This document shows, one piece after another, positions 44,182-53,537 of a stretch of 64,000 nt of DNA. The notes under the pieces were generated by a model. The model did no database searches. It was given only the letters and a program-made list of their open reading frames with translations, and was not told where the DNA came from. A program made the translations under genes and the position numbers. Source of the stretch: Flavisolibacter tropicus. Its GTDB lineage: Bacteria > Bacteroidota > Bacteroidia > Chitinophagales > Chitinophagaceae. The first letter of the stretch is position 1. Every line of letters begins with the position of its first letter. Where the stretch lies: positions 4,598,501 to 4,662,500 of the forward strand of contig NZ_CP011390.1 in NCBI RefSeq assembly GCF_001644645.1, written 5' to 3'.

Positions 44182-44191
44182 AACCGCTGCT

Positions 44192-44255
44192 AACATGGTA
44201 TTGGCAAAAGCTGGGTAGACGGAAGTCTATTTACCAGCCTTCGTCAATACCTGTT
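44192..44255. other. Imperfect long hairpin after the M24 gene (attC-like in shape)
   Basis: aac..ggtattg at the left pairs with caatacc..gtt at the right, and gctgg/tagac pair with gtcta/ccagc, with internal loops (gcaaaa, cttcgt) and an outer bulge. Integron attC sites have this imperfect-stem shape, but the terminal triplets do not match the GTTRRRY/RYYYAAC consensus well. It lies 11 bp after the stop codon. Confidence 0.4.
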
Positions 44256-44315
44256 CATTGTGTGTCACTTAAGGCTAGCACTATATCGACAGAATAATTA
44301 TAAAAAAAATATAAA

Positions 44316-44888
44316 ATGAGCATTTCAAAATCGGAAAGACCCGCACTAATTTTAATTGATATTCAAAAGGGGTTCGACAATGTAGAATATTGGGGCGGAC
44401 AAAGAAACAATTTTGATGCTGAAAAGCATGCGGCAGAGCTTTTGGAACTTTGGAGAAAAAATCAACTTCCAATTTTTCACATTCAACATAATTCTTCAAT
44501 ACCAACTTCCCTACTAAACGAGACAAATGAAGGAAACGGATTTAAAGACATTGTAAAACCGATTAATGGAGAACCAATTATCAAAAAGAACGTGAATAGT
44601 GCCTTTATTGGGACGGACTTAAAAGAACAACTTGACAGGGAGAATATAACGAAACTTGTAATTGTAGGGTTGACAACAGATCATTGCGTTTCAACGACAA
44701 CAAGGATGGCAGGAAATTTTGGGTTTGACACTTTCTTAGTTTCTGATGCGACTGCTACCTTTAATAAAAAAGGACTTGATGGACAAAATTTTTCAGCAGA
44801 ATTAATTCACGAAACTGCTTTAGCAAGTTTAAATGGTGAGTTTGCAACCATTGTAACAACTGACTTTTTAAAAAAAATATTTAGATAA
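44316..44888 (+). CDS. Isochorismatase-family cysteine hydrolase
   Basis: A 190-residue hydrolase of the isochorismatase/nicotinamidase superfamily with the triad Asp15 (LILIDIQKGFD), Lys91 (IIKKNVNSAF) and Cys124 (TTDHCVSTTTRMA). These act on amides or vinyl ethers; the exact substrate is not readable. Codon use is A+T-rich like that of the M24 gene 134 bp upstream, and both are unlike the rest of the window, so they were probably acquired together. A second hairpin-type spacer follows. Confidence 0.92.
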   Translation: MSISKSERPALILIDIQKGFDNVEYWGGQRNNFDAEKHAAELLELWRKNQLPIFHIQHNSSIPTSLLNETNEGNGFKDIVKPINGEPIIKKNVNSAFIGTDLKEQLDRENITKLVIVGLTTDHCVSTTTRMAGNFGFDTFLVSDATATFNKKGLDGQNFSAELIHETALASLNGEFATIVTTDFLKKIFR

Positions 44889-44910
44889 TTAGAGAAGAAA
44901 AGCGAACGCA

Positions 44911-45042
44911 CAACATCGGTTTTGCAATATGGTGGCTGATGAATAAGTGCTATGCGGTTGTCCTACTATTGAACTTTAGTAATAAATTTAAACTGACGGA
45001 ACACGGAACGCGTCCACATCGCAAAGCCATGAAACGTTAGGC
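44911..45042. other. attC-like spacer after the isochorismatase gene
   Basis: It begins caacatcggttttgc and ends gcaaagccatgaaacgttaggc. The arms atcggttttgc (44915-44925) and gcaaagccat (45021-45030) pair with one wobble, and the end gttaggc fits the GTTRRRY part of an attC R box. It therefore has the layout of a gene-cassette recombination site. There is no integrase in this window. Confidence 0.4.
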
Positions 45043-45248
45043 GAAATCGAAATGCACATTCATATAATTAAGTATCTTTTGCGCCGTTGTTGGTACTGAG
45101 ACAGTGCATATCAACAACTTTGAATAAGCTAGAAAACTGATAACATTACTCTGCCTTCTTGGTTGTTGGTGCAGCAGCCGCACCAAAGCTTGAATGAACA
45201 CAAACAACGGTGCTAATGTATAAATAAGATTATACCTGATTGATAAAA

Positions 45249-45276
45249 GAAAAGCCCCTTCTTGAAGGGGCTTTTC
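45249..45276 (-). terminator. icmF terminator
   Basis: The stem aaaagcccctt / aaggggctttt with a 2- to 4-nt loop, 21 bp beyond the icmF stop codon. The same hairpin occurs at 41449 and, slightly changed, at 38199. Confidence 0.9.
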
Positions 45277-45296
45277 TTTTATCAAGACTATAGACG

Positions 45297-48200
45297 TTAC
45301 ATACTTCTTCTGTACTGACCACCCACTTCATACAACGCATTAGTGATCTGACCCAGCGAGCAATACTTCACCGTCTCCATCAATTCAGCAAACAAGTTGC
45401 TGTTGTTGATAGCTGCTTCTTTTAATCGCTTTAGACTCATTTCGCTCTTCGCCTCATTACGCTTCCAGAAGGCCTGCAGGTTTTGAATCTGCTGCTCTTT
45501 TTCTTCCTTGGTAGATCGGATCACTTCGGCTGGTAATACCGTTGGTGAGCCATTCTTATTCAGGAAGGTATTTACACCAATCAGCGGTAATTCACCCGTA
45601 TGTTTTTGGTGCTCGTAATACAAGCTTTCTTCCTGGATCTTGTTACGCTGGTACATGCGCTCCATAGCGCCCAATACACCGCCGCGTTCAGTAATACGAT
45701 CAAACTCAGCGAGTACTGCTTCTTCTACCAGGTCAGTTAATTCTTCGATGGCAAAAGAACCTTGAATGAAGTTTTCTGTTTTGGCAGAACCCAGCTCGCG
45801 GTTGATGATCAACTGGATGGCCATGGCTCTACGTACACTTTCTTCTGTAGGTGTAGTAATAGCCTCATCGTATGCATTTGTGTGCAGCGAGTTACAGTTG
45901 TCGTAAATCGCATATAGCGCCTGCAATGTGGTACGGATATCATTGAAGTCGATCTCCTGCGCGTGCAGTGAGCGACCGGACGTTTGAATATGATACTTCA
46001 ACTTCTGTGAGCGGTCGTTACCATTGTACTTCTGCTTGATGGCCTTAGCCCAGATGCGGCGAGCTACACGCCCAATCACACTATACTCCGGATCCATACC
46101 ATTAGAGAAGAAGAACGATAAGTTCGGTGCAAAATCATCGATATGCATACCGCGACTTAAATAGTATTCTACATAGGTAAAGCCATTGGCCAATGTAAAT
46201 GCTAATTGCGTAATAGGATTAGCACCTGCTTCAGCAATATGGTAACCTGAAATAGATACGCTATAGAAGTTGCGCACCTTCTGTTCAATAAAATACTGTT
46301 GTACATCACCCATCAACTTCAAGGCAAACTCTGTAGAGAAGATACAGGTGTTTTGCGCCTGGTCTTCTTTTAAGATATCTGCCTGCACCGTACCGCGTAC
46401 TTGTTGTAAGGCTTGTGCTTTCAGTTGTTCATAGATATCCTCGGGCAAAAACTCATCGCCACTTAAACCCAGTAGTTTCAAGCCTAGGCCATTGTTGCCA
46501 TGAGGCAAGCGCTCAGGGGCAGAGGGGTTATAATAAGTAGGCTTGGGTAAATGGCCGTATTTGTTTTTAAACGCTTCTTCTACTAATGACCATTTACCGT
46601 TTTCTTCAATCCATTTTTCACACTGCTGGTCAATAGCGGCATTCATAAAGAAGGCTAATAGCATTGGCGCCGGACCATTGATGGTCATAGACACCGAGGT
46701 CTTGGGGTCGCAAAGGTCAAAACCGCTGTATAGCTTCTTAGCATCATCCACTGTGGCAATCGACACCCCGGAGTTCCCAACCTTTCCATAAATATCCGGA
46801 CGGTGAGCAGGGTCTTCGCCATACAGGGTTACACTATCAAATGCGGTAGACAAACGCTTGGCCGGCTGACCTTCCGATACATAGTGGAAGCGTTTGTTGG
46901 TGCGCTCAGGGCCACCCTCACCGGCAAACATACGTGTGGGATCTTCGCCCTGGCGTTTCAATTCAAATACACCAGACGTGTATGGGAACTCACCAGGAAT
47001 ATTTTCCTGTAGCTGCCAGCGCAGAATATCACCCCAGTCTTTGTATTTAGGAAGAACTACTTTAGGAATGCGTGTGCCGCTTAAAGATGTAGTGGTCAAT
47101 GGTTGTTTGATCACTTTGTCGCGCACCTGGTATTCAAAGAAGTCGGCTCCGTATTTTTTCACAACCTGGGGCCAATCCTGTATCAGTTTCTTGCATTCAG
47201 TATGCAGACTGTCTTCATAACGTTTTTGCAGCTGCTGCAATTCTGGTATGGCACTTACTTCTTTTTCACCGATGACACCATTGATCTGGTATAGCTTAGA
47301 AGCAATAGCACATTGCTCATTCACCCATTTATCATAACCGCGGTTGTTTTCTGATATTTCAGACAAGTAGCGTACGCGCTTGGGTGGAATGATCTGCGAC
47401 TTGGTAGTGGTGTCTTTGGTATGTGCATGTATTTCAACATTGCCAAAGCTAACTTCCGTTTTGCGTTGAATAGCTTGTGTCAGCTTTTCAAACAGTTCGT
47501 TAACACCGCCGTCATTGAATTGGGCAGCAATCGTACCTACTATAGGAAGTTCATCATCCTTTGCTGTCCATAGCTGGTGGTTGCGTTTGTATTGCTTGCG
47601 TACATCGGCCAGGGCATCTAAGGCACCGGCTTTATCGAATTTGTTGATGGCTACTACGTCGGCATAGTCCAGCATGTTGATCTTCTCCAATTGAGAAGCC
47701 GCACCGTATTCCGGTGTCATAACATACAGACTTACATCGCAGTACTCCAGGATAGAGGCATCGCTTTGGCCCACCCCGGCAGATTCCAGTATGATAAAGT
47801 CGAAGCCTGCTGCCCGGCAGATATCCAGGGCATCCTGCACGTGCGCACTCAGTGCCACTTCGCTATCGCGGGTAGCCAGGGAGCGCATATACGCTCTGGG
47901 AGAGGAAATGCTGTTCATGCGGATCCGGTCGCCCAGTAAGGCACCACCCGTTTTCTTTTTGGAGGGGTCTACCGATACAACAGCAATGGTCTTATCATTA
48001 AATGCATTTAAATAACGGCGTACGATCTCGTCGGTTACAGATGATTTACCAGCACCGCCCGTACCTGTAATACCTAGTACAGGTATTTTTTTATCTGTGG
48101 ATTGTTGACTGTTGTCTGTGGACTGCGCTCCATTTTCAGCATTGGTGATGTGGCGGGCAATCTGGCGCACGTCTTTCAGCTCGCCCAGCGTCATAGGAGT

Positions 48201-48650
48201 TTTGTAAACGCCATTGCCGTTTAATGTGAAGTCGCATTGCTTGATCACGTCTTCAATCATGCCTTCCAGGCCCATTTTGCGGCCATCGTCGGGCGAGTAA
48301 ATGCGAGTGATTCCATATTTATGTAACTCGTCGATCTCCTGAAGTAATATAGTACCGCCACCGCCACCAAAGATCTTGATATGGCCACAGCCGTTCTCTT
48401 CCAACAGGTCTTTCATGTACTTGAAAAACTCTACGTGTCCACCCTGGTAAGAGGTAATGGCAATACCTTGTACATCTTCCTCAATAGCACATTCTACTAT
48501 CTCTGCCACACTGCGGTTATGACCCAGGTGAATGATCTCTGCTCCCTTGCTCTGGAGAATGCGGCGCATAATATTGATCGCTGCATCGTGCCCGTCGAAA
48601 AGAGAGGCCGCCGTAACGATACGGACTTTGTTTTGTATCTGATAGCTCAT
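45297..48650 (-). CDS. icmF: Fused isobutyryl-CoA (methylmalonyl-CoA family) mutase IcmF
   Basis: A 1117-residue three-part enzyme. Residues about 10-140 are the B12-binding domain ([11 protein letters not shown] with the cobalamin-ligand His21; IFGGGGGTI). Residues about 190-420 are the MeaB/ArgK-like GTPase chaperone (Walker [13 protein letters not shown] about 194-204, [18 protein letters not shown]). From about residue 560 is the substrate-binding mutase barrel ([40 protein letters not shown]). IcmF proteins isomerise isobutyryl-/n-butyryl-CoA with adenosylcobalamin and protect the cofactor with the G domain. The linker at residues 176-186 ([12 protein letters not shown]) is encoded by a dispersed repeat. 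The start ATG at 48650 is supported by a -7 box. The 3' end is duplicated upstream at 41.45 kb. Confidence 0.96.
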   Translation of the reverse strand: MSYQIQNKVRIVTAASLFDGHDAAINIMRRILQSKGAEIIHLGHNRSVAEIVECAIEEDVQGIAITSYQGGHVEFFKYMKDLLEENGCGHIKIFGGGGGTILLQEIDELHKYGITRIYSPDDGRKMGLEGMIEDVIKQCDFTLNGNGVYKTPMTLGELKDVRQIARHITNAENGAQSTDNSQQSTDKKIPVLGITGTGGAGKSSVTDEIVRRYLNAFNDKTIAVVSVDPSKKKTGGALLGDRIRMNSISSPRAYMRSLATRDSEVALSAHVQDALDICRAAGFDFIILESAGVGQSDASILEYCDVSLYVMTPEYGAASQLEKINMLDYADVVAINKFDKAGALDALADVRKQYKRNHQLWTAKDDELPIVGTIAAQFNDGGVNELFEKLTQAIQRKTEVSFGNVEIHAHTKDTTTKSQIIPPKRVRYLSEISENNRGYDKWVNEQCAIASKLYQINGVIGEKEVSAIPELQQLQKRYEDSLHTECKKLIQDWPQVVKKYGADFFEYQVRDKVIKQPLTTTSLSGTRIPKVVLPKYKDWGDILRWQLQENIPGEFPYTSGVFELKRQGEDPTRMFAGEGGPERTNKRFHYVSEGQPAKRLSTAFDSVTLYGEDPAHRPDIYGKVGNSGVSIATVDDAKKLYSGFDLCDPKTSVSMTINGPAPMLLAFFMNAAIDQQCEKWIEENGKWSLVEEAFKNKYGHLPKPTYYNPSAPERLPHGNNGLGLKLLGLSGDEFLPEDIYEQLKAQALQQVRGTVQADILKEDQAQNTCIFSTEFALKLMGDVQQYFIEQKVRNFYSVSISGYHIAEAGANPITQLAFTLANGFTYVEYYLSRGMHIDDFAPNLSFFFSNGMDPEYSVIGRVARRIWAKAIKQKYNGNDRSQKLKYHIQTSGRSLHAQEIDFNDIRTTLQALYAIYDNCNSLHTNAYDEAITTPTEESVRRAMAIQLIINRELGSAKTENFIQGSFAIEELTDLVEEAVLAEFDRITERGGVLGAMERMYQRNKIQEESLYYEHQKHTGELPLIGVNTFLNKNGSPTVLPAEVIRSTKEEKEQQIQNLQAFWKRNEAKSEMSLKRLKEAAINNSNLFAELMETVKYCSLGQITNALYEVGGQYRRSM
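48095..48125. repeat. Dispersed repeat inside icmF coding sequence
   Basis: The plus-strand text ctgtggattgttgactg followed by ttgtctgtggactg is of the same word family as ggactgtcgtctgtcgac in the 5.3 and 11.4-12.0 kb intergenic repeats. It lies in frame in the linker between the B12 and G domains (residues about 176-186) and encodes a polar Ser/Gln/Thr/Asp stretch. Confidence 0.7.
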
Positions 48651-48669
48651 ATAGTTTCAAATCGTTGGG

Positions 48670-48677
48670 CAAAATTA
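48670..48677 (-). promoter_or_regulatory. -7 box for icmF
   Basis: The minus strand reads TAATTTTG (TAnnTTTG), 20 bp upstream of the icmF ATG. No clear -33 element. The leader would be about 12 nt. Confidence 0.5.
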
Positions 48678-48852
48678 CGGTAATTAGCGCCAAGCTTAGC
48701 TATACAGCCAATTCGGGAGAAATGGAGTTTCATTACCATTTTTTGACACTATAACATTTTCATAAGAAGGTCTTATCGCGCTTACAATTATTTTAGACCT
48801 AAATAAAGCGGTGAGCTGCGCTGCGCACCGCCATCAAACCAACCAAAACTTT

Positions 48853-49491
48853 ATGAGAAAAACACTTTATTCCTTACTGGTACTAGCTCTTGGATTTACG
48901 GCCTGTGATAAAGAGGAGATAAAAGATGTACCCGAACTGCCTGTGGAAGCAACAATGACCCGTACACTGGACTTTACTCTACTGGGTACTGAAAAAGACA
49001 CTACTTACGCCCATAAAGAAAAGATCAAGGCCACCGCCCTGTTTGGCAATGATGCTATTATAATGGGCTCCGAAATGAATGTTTTCCTGGTAACAATTGA
49101 TGCTGGGCCTGGCGTTACTACTGATGGCGCTGGCGACTTTGTTCAGTTTGTTATTGATCCCGCCAAATTAAAAGCTGATTATGTTGGTAAGTATGGGTTG
49201 GGTGTACAAGCAGACCTGCCGGTAAAGCATATCCATTACTCCTATATTACCAATAAGGTTTCAGGTGCGTATAGTGCCAGGCTGTATGGTACCAACTTTG
49301 GCAACACCATAACTGGCGAACTGAATATTACCCAGTACGATGCGGCGAGAAATACAATAAGCGGAACATATGCTATTGTTGGTAAACTTTATTCGGATCC
49401 CACTGATCCTTCCACGGCTTCTAGGATAGATGACGAATGCGACTTAGCTGTTGCTGGTACATTTACCAATGTGAAGATCAAAAAAAATTAA
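48853..49491 (+). CDS. Lipoprotein of unknown function (first of a pair)
   Basis: A 212-residue lipoprotein (lipobox FTAC, Cys17) followed by a charged linker and a beta-rich domain (TMTRTLDFTLLGTEKDTTY, VFLVTIDAGPGVT, FVQFVIDPAKLKADYVGKYG). It ends with a conserved CDLAVAGTFTNVKIKKN that the next gene repeats as CELTVSGTFLNVKIKQN. Two Cys, one in the lipobox and one near the end, are present. The fold resembles secreted beta-sandwich domains; no function is known. The chosen ATG starts the signal peptide; a hairpin (48808-48831) lies in the 5' region. Confidence 0.8.
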   Translation: MRKTLYSLLVLALGFTACDKEEIKDVPELPVEATMTRTLDFTLLGTEKDTTYAHKEKIKATALFGNDAIIMGSEMNVFLVTIDAGPGVTTDGAGDFVQFVIDPAKLKADYVGKYGLGVQADLPVKHIHYSYITNKVSGAYSARLYGTNFGNTITGELNITQYDAARNTISGTYAIVGKLYSDPTDPSTASRIDDECDLAVAGTFTNVKIKKN

Positions 49492-49511
49492 TAACAACCA
49501 AACAAAACGCC

Positions 49512-50150
49512 ATGAAAAAAATACTACTTTCCTTACTCACTGTTGCACTTGCCTTAGGTTTTACGGCTTGTACTAAACCTGTAATAGAGCCAGTAGAAGA
49601 TCTGCCTGTTTCTGCTACATTGATCCGGCATGTTGATTACACGGTCCGGGGCACGAGCAGGGATACTACATATTCAACAGGTGGAGATAAAATAATAACA
49701 GGTGCCGGTTACGGTTTTAAGTCTGTGCAGGACAAGGACGCCAACACGTTTTATGTATCTATTGATGCTGGCCCTCATATTGCCAATACTTATGGTGAGA
49801 ATGTAGTTTTTGTTATTGACAAGGCAAAGCTGAAGCCAGGTTTTGTAGGAGTATATAGTGCCGATCAACAGGCGGCTACTCCTCTTTATGATGCTACGTA
49901 TGCCTACAGCTATAAGTCTGAAAATGGATCAAGTGCTAATCTGCATAATCTAAGAATGGGGCTACAAATGGTGGGCGAACTAAAAATTGAGAGCTATGAT
50001 GCCCTACGCAAGGCAATCAGTGGTTCGTATCGTCTTTTTATGCGCCTTGATACCGATCCTTTAAAGTTTACGCGTATCATGGAGCCAGAGGATAAATGTG
50101 AATTAACCGTATCTGGAACCTTTTTGAATGTTAAGATAAAACAGAACTAA
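49512..50150 (+). CDS. Lipoprotein of unknown function (second of a pair)
   Basis: A 212-residue paralogue of the preceding gene: lipobox FTAC, then EDLPVSATLIRHVDYTVRG, TFYVSIDAGPHIA, VVFVIDKAKLKPGFVGVY and CELTVSGTFLNVKIKQN align in order with the first copy. The pair arose by tandem duplication (21-bp gap) and has since diverged to roughly one third identity by eye. The start ATG at 49512 follows the previous stop by 20 bp. They may act together as envelope proteins. Confidence 0.8.
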   Translation: MKKILLSLLTVALALGFTACTKPVIEPVEDLPVSATLIRHVDYTVRGTSRDTTYSTGGDKIITGAGYGFKSVQDKDANTFYVSIDAGPHIANTYGENVVFVIDKAKLKPGFVGVYSADQQAATPLYDATYAYSYKSENGSSANLHNLRMGLQMVGELKIESYDALRKAISGSYRLFMRLDTDPLKFTRIMEPEDKCELTVSGTFLNVKIKQN

Positions 50151-50173
50151 TTGCTTACGGAACACTCGCAATG

Positions 50174-50202
50174 AATGCCGGAGTTTATTCCGGCATTTTT
50201 TA
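50174..50202 (+). terminator. Terminator after the lipoprotein pair
   Basis: A 9-bp stem aatgccgga / tccggcatt, loop gtttat, then a T run. Confidence 0.92.
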
Positions 50203-50306
50203 TTTTTAGTAATATATAGACATTTCCTATGTGCTTCTCCTCAATTCATGCGGCTCTATTGATAGGGTGGCAAGCTTTGTATTACATTAGTGGCACATAG
50301 CCATTT

Positions 50307-51284
50307 ATGAATACTTCGCTTTTTGAACGACTCCATGCCGAAGAACTGGTTTCCGATCCATCACTGGAAAGGGTGCGAGCACAGGCGCGCAATCCGCTCT
50401 TTTCGGTCCATTATGAGTTAAAGACCATTCTTTACCTGGGCGTTCTGTTACTGAGTTCTGGTTTGGGAATTTTGATTTATAAGAACATCGATACTATTGG
50501 CCACCTGGCGGTGATCCTGTTCATTATGCTGGTGAGCACCGGCTGTTTTACGTACTGCTTAAAACAAAAGCGGCCCTTCTCATTAGGGAAAGTAGAAGCT
50601 CCTAATCCTTTCTTTGATTATGTGCTGCTATTAGGCTGCTTAACGTTTATTACACTTATAGGATACACACAGGTGCAATACACCGTTTTTGGTGAGCGCT
50701 TTGGGCTGCTCTTTTTTATACCCATGGTGGTGCTGTTCTTTTCGGCCTATTATTTTGATCACCTGGGTGTGTTAACTATGGCCATTACCAACCTGGCGGC
50801 CTGGTGTGGAATTACAGTAACACCCGATAAGATTCTTCGTGAGAATGATTTTGAAAACGGTACTGTCATCATTACTGGATTATTATTAGGCGCATTCTTA
50901 GAAGCGGTAGCGTACTTCACTAAGCGATTTCGCATCAAGGCCCATTTTGGTTTTACCTATTTCAACTTTGCCGCTCACTTATTGTTTATCTCTTGCCTGG
51001 CGGCCATGTTTGAGTTTGGTGACATTTATGTTGTATGGTTCCTGGTGCTGATGGGCATTACATGGTATTTCTATCGCAAGGCTATACAGGAGCGTTCTTT
51101 TTATTTCATGCTGATTCTAACCTTGTATGCTTACATAGGGATTAGTTATATGGTCTTACGCTTCTTGCTAAATATTGACTTCTCAGACGCTGTCATATAC
51201 ATGGCTATTCTTTATTTCATTAGTTCGGCTATTGGATTGATTCTATTTCTTATTAACATGAACAGAAAAATTAAAGCCCTATGA
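50307..51284 (+). CDS. DUF2157-family multi-pass membrane protein
   Basis: A 325-residue protein with an N-terminal cytoplasmic helix (FERLHAEELVSDPSLERVRA), then about nine membrane helices. ELKTILYLGVLLLSSGLGIL and the paired PNPFFDYVLLLGCL segment match the DUF2157-like family. Function is unknown. Its stop codon overlaps the start of the next membrane protein by four bases (atga), so the two are translationally coupled and presumably form one complex. Confidence 0.85.
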   Translation: MNTSLFERLHAEELVSDPSLERVRAQARNPLFSVHYELKTILYLGVLLLSSGLGILIYKNIDTIGHLAVILFIMLVSTGCFTYCLKQKRPFSLGKVEAPNPFFDYVLLLGCLTFITLIGYTQVQYTVFGERFGLLFFIPMVVLFFSAYYFDHLGVLTMAITNLAAWCGITVTPDKILRENDFENGTVIITGLLLGAFLEAVAYFTKRFRIKAHFGFTYFNFAAHLLFISCLAAMFEFGDIYVVWFLVLMGITWYFYRKAIQERSFYFMLILTLYAYIGISYMVLRFLLNIDFSDAVIYMAILYFISSAIGLILFLINMNRKIKAL

Positions 51285-52444
51285 TAGCCTATTCTAAAAC
51301 CTGGTTAGATAACCTTGATATACACAATGAAGCAGACAAAGCCTTTAGCCACCAGTGCATTTTGGAGGAGGAACAGGTAGCTATAAAGCAGCATTTTCCG
51401 GTAGGCTTTTACAGTCCAAACTTTTTTATCAGAATAGGTTTGTTCATCCTGACGGCAGTAATAGCCAGCTTTAGTTTGGGATTGTTTTTTATGATCACGC
51501 TTTCCAGTACAGGCGATCATTCCTTTGGCTTATTCACCTTCTTTACATTTTTATCCTATGGGGCATTAGAGTTTTTTGTTCGGGAAAACCGTCATTATCG
51601 TTCTGGAGTTGATGATGCTTTATTATGGGCAACAGTGAGCAGTTTTATTGCTGCATTGAACTGTATCAATGGATTGCATATAGTAGCATATACCTTGTTG
51701 GTGTTTTTATTATCAGGCTACCTGGCACTACGCTTTGCCGATGCTTTGGTGAGTGCGCTAGCTTGTATTTCATGGTTAGGGCTTCTATTCTATGCTTATT
51801 TAGAACTGGGTGCCATAGCCAAGCTTACCATGCCCTTTGTAATGATGGCAGCAGCGGCGATGCTCTACTTTTTTTCGCTACGGATTGCTAGAGCAGCAGA
51901 AGCCAAATACTACAAGCTTTGTTTACTGGTAGTAAAGGTGGTGGCCTTACTTAGCTTTTATGTGGCGGGTAATTATTTTGTAGTACGTGAGTTGGGCAAT
52001 TCTATGTTTGATCTTCATTTGAAAGAAGGCGAGAGTATTCCTCTGGATTGGTTGTTCTGGGCCTTGACAGTAAGCGTTCCCCTGCTGTACTTATGGCGAG
52101 GTGTGCAGAAGAAAGATGCTGTGTTCTTGCGAGTGGGATTGTTGCTGATAGCTGCTATAGTTTTTACAATCCGTTACTACTATAATGTCATGCCATTAGA
52201 GATTGTAATGATACTGGGCGGCATGGTGATGATTACCCTTGCGTATGTGCTGATCCGCTACCTGCAACAGCCACGTAATGGATTTACGTATAAGGAAGAA
52301 AAAGACGCATCGCCTATCAATAAGCTTCAGATAGAGGCACTGATTATTAATCAAACATTCAGTACGCCGCAGGTGGCGGAAACTACGGGTACCGAATTTG
52401 GTGGCGGTAGTGGAGGCGGCGCGGGAGCTGGAGGGGAGTATTGA
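51281..52444 (+). CDS. Multi-pass membrane protein with Gly-rich C-terminus (partner of DUF2157 protein)
   Basis: A 387-residue integral membrane protein: an N-terminal soluble helix pair (residues 1-45), about nine hydrophobic segments, and a C-terminal tail ending TGTEFGGGSGGGAGAGGEY. Such a Gly tail is common in DUF4401/DUF2157-type pairs in Bacteroidota. I do not assign a function. Start is the ATG overlapping the upstream stop codon. Confidence 0.8.
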   Translation: MIAYSKTWLDNLDIHNEADKAFSHQCILEEEQVAIKQHFPVGFYSPNFFIRIGLFILTAVIASFSLGLFFMITLSSTGDHSFGLFTFFTFLSYGALEFFVRENRHYRSGVDDALLWATVSSFIAALNCINGLHIVAYTLLVFLLSGYLALRFADALVSALACISWLGLLFYAYLELGAIAKLTMPFVMMAAAAMLYFFSLRIARAAEAKYYKLCLLVVKVVALLSFYVAGNYFVVRELGNSMFDLHLKEGESIPLDWLFWALTVSVPLLYLWRGVQKKDAVFLRVGLLLIAAIVFTIRYYYNVMPLEIVMILGGMVMITLAYVLIRYLQQPRNGFTYKEEKDASPINKLQIEALIINQTFSTPQVAETTGTEFGGGSGGGAGAGGEY

Positions 52445-52511
52445 TGGAGCGCTGGTCTATTTTAATTTTGGTTGCTGTACTTAAGTTATCCTTATGGAAA
52501 TCTATGATTTT

Positions 52512-52575
52512 CTCTTCCCCGACGAGTCTCACTTCCTGGCTTTTGTGTAGCAGGCGTGGACTCGGCGGCTGTGCA
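52512..52575. repeat. Dispersed repeat A, copy 3 (partial, ~64 bp)
   Basis: Starts tcttccccgacgagtctcac and continues cttcctggcttttgtgtagc to gcggctgtgc, matching the first half of copies at 36351 and 37992, after which it diverges. It lies between the membrane protein pair and the RibD-C/DHFR-like gene. The remaining 52576-52771 has nothing clear. Confidence 0.85.
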
Positions 52576-52771
52576 ATCTTCCTCTTTTAACGGTTATGCT
52601 ATACCGAGAAACCCACCAGTCTATGTAGGGCTATAAATAGGTGCCGCAGTCAACCACTTAGATTGTCGCATTTCCACCGCAATACAGCAAGCATTGTCAG
52701 CGAGATTTGTATCTTAACAGAACCAATTAAAAGAAGCTTTTTAAAGAATAGATTATAACAGGAGGTGAAAT

Positions 52772-53368
52772 ATGATGAGAAAAATAATTGTTTTATCATT
52801 TATTACGTTAGACGGCGTTATGCAAGCGCCGGGTGGGCCTGAGGAAGATCCATCTGGAGGTTTTGAATATGGCGGTTGGACAGCACCTTATGCTGATGAA
52901 GTTTCTGGTAAGGTTATGGAAAAGCTGATGACACCTGCAGATCTTCTGTTGGGCAGAAAAACATTTGATATTTGGGAGAACTTCTGGCCAGAGCATGCTG
53001 ACAGTTGGCCAGGTATCAATGATGTTACGAAATACGTTTTGTCCACAACCCGGAAAAACTCCGATTGGAATGCCTGCGTTTTTCTCAATAGCCTGGCAGC
53101 TATTGAAAAGCTAAAAAACGCTGAAGGCCCTGACCTTAAAGTTTGGGGCAGTAGTAAGCTTGTTCAATTGCTTTTGAAGAATGACTTGGTGGATGAACTA
53201 TGGCTCATGATTCACCCTGTGACGCTGGGCAAAGGGAAGAAGTTGTTCGATGGTGACGCCATTCCAGCAGCATTTACATTAGAAGAAAGTACCGTTACAC
53301 CAAGTGGTGTTATAATAGTCAATTATAAGCGCGCAGGAAAAGTGGAGACAGGTACTGTGGGAGCTTAA
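52772..53368 (+). CDS. RibD C-terminal / dihydrofolate reductase-like protein
   Basis: A 198-residue single-domain protein of the RibD_C/YyaP-like family, with IIVLSFITLDGVMQAPGGPE at the start, LLLGRKTFDIWENFWPEH, and KVWGSSKLVQLLL-LVDELWLMIHPVTLGKGKKLF near the end. The fold is that of dihydrofolate reductase; the activity of this subfamily is not established. It is preceded by a strong Shine-Dalgarno-like aggagg (unusual in this window), which hints at transfer from a lineage that uses such sites. Met1 and Met2 are adjacent; both starts are plausible. Confidence 0.9.
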   Translation: MMRKIIVLSFITLDGVMQAPGGPEEDPSGGFEYGGWTAPYADEVSGKVMEKLMTPADLLLGRKTFDIWENFWPEHADSWPGINDVTKYVLSTTRKNSDWNACVFLNSLAAIEKLKNAEGPDLKVWGSSKLVQLLLKNDLVDELWLMIHPVTLGKGKKLFDGDAIPAAFTLEESTVTPSGVIIVNYKRAGKVETGTVGA

Positions 53369-53463
53369 GGAGAAAAAGTTATTCTATTCTGCTGTGTCTT
53401 CTTTGCCTCGCCATTGTGTATAGAGAGGGATAAGGATTTATTATTCAGGATACCATCGCAAGC

Positions 53464-53482
53464 GCCGTGCCCCTTCTGGCGC
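53464..53482. repeat. Degenerate fragment resembling repeat B
   Basis: gccgtgccccttctggcgc shares most positions with gccgtgtcccttgtcaggcgc of repeat B copy 1. No stem partner is seen. It may be chance or a remnant. Confidence 0.3.
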
Positions 53483-53537
53483 GCGATAGCTAAGCTGAGG
53501 AGATAAGCTTAGCCTTTAATCTAATATCGGTACTTGT

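Noticed and set aside
46543..48015. Several plus-strand frames antisense to icmF
   Set aside because: They lie opposite a well-supported large gene and show no domains; typical shadow frames.
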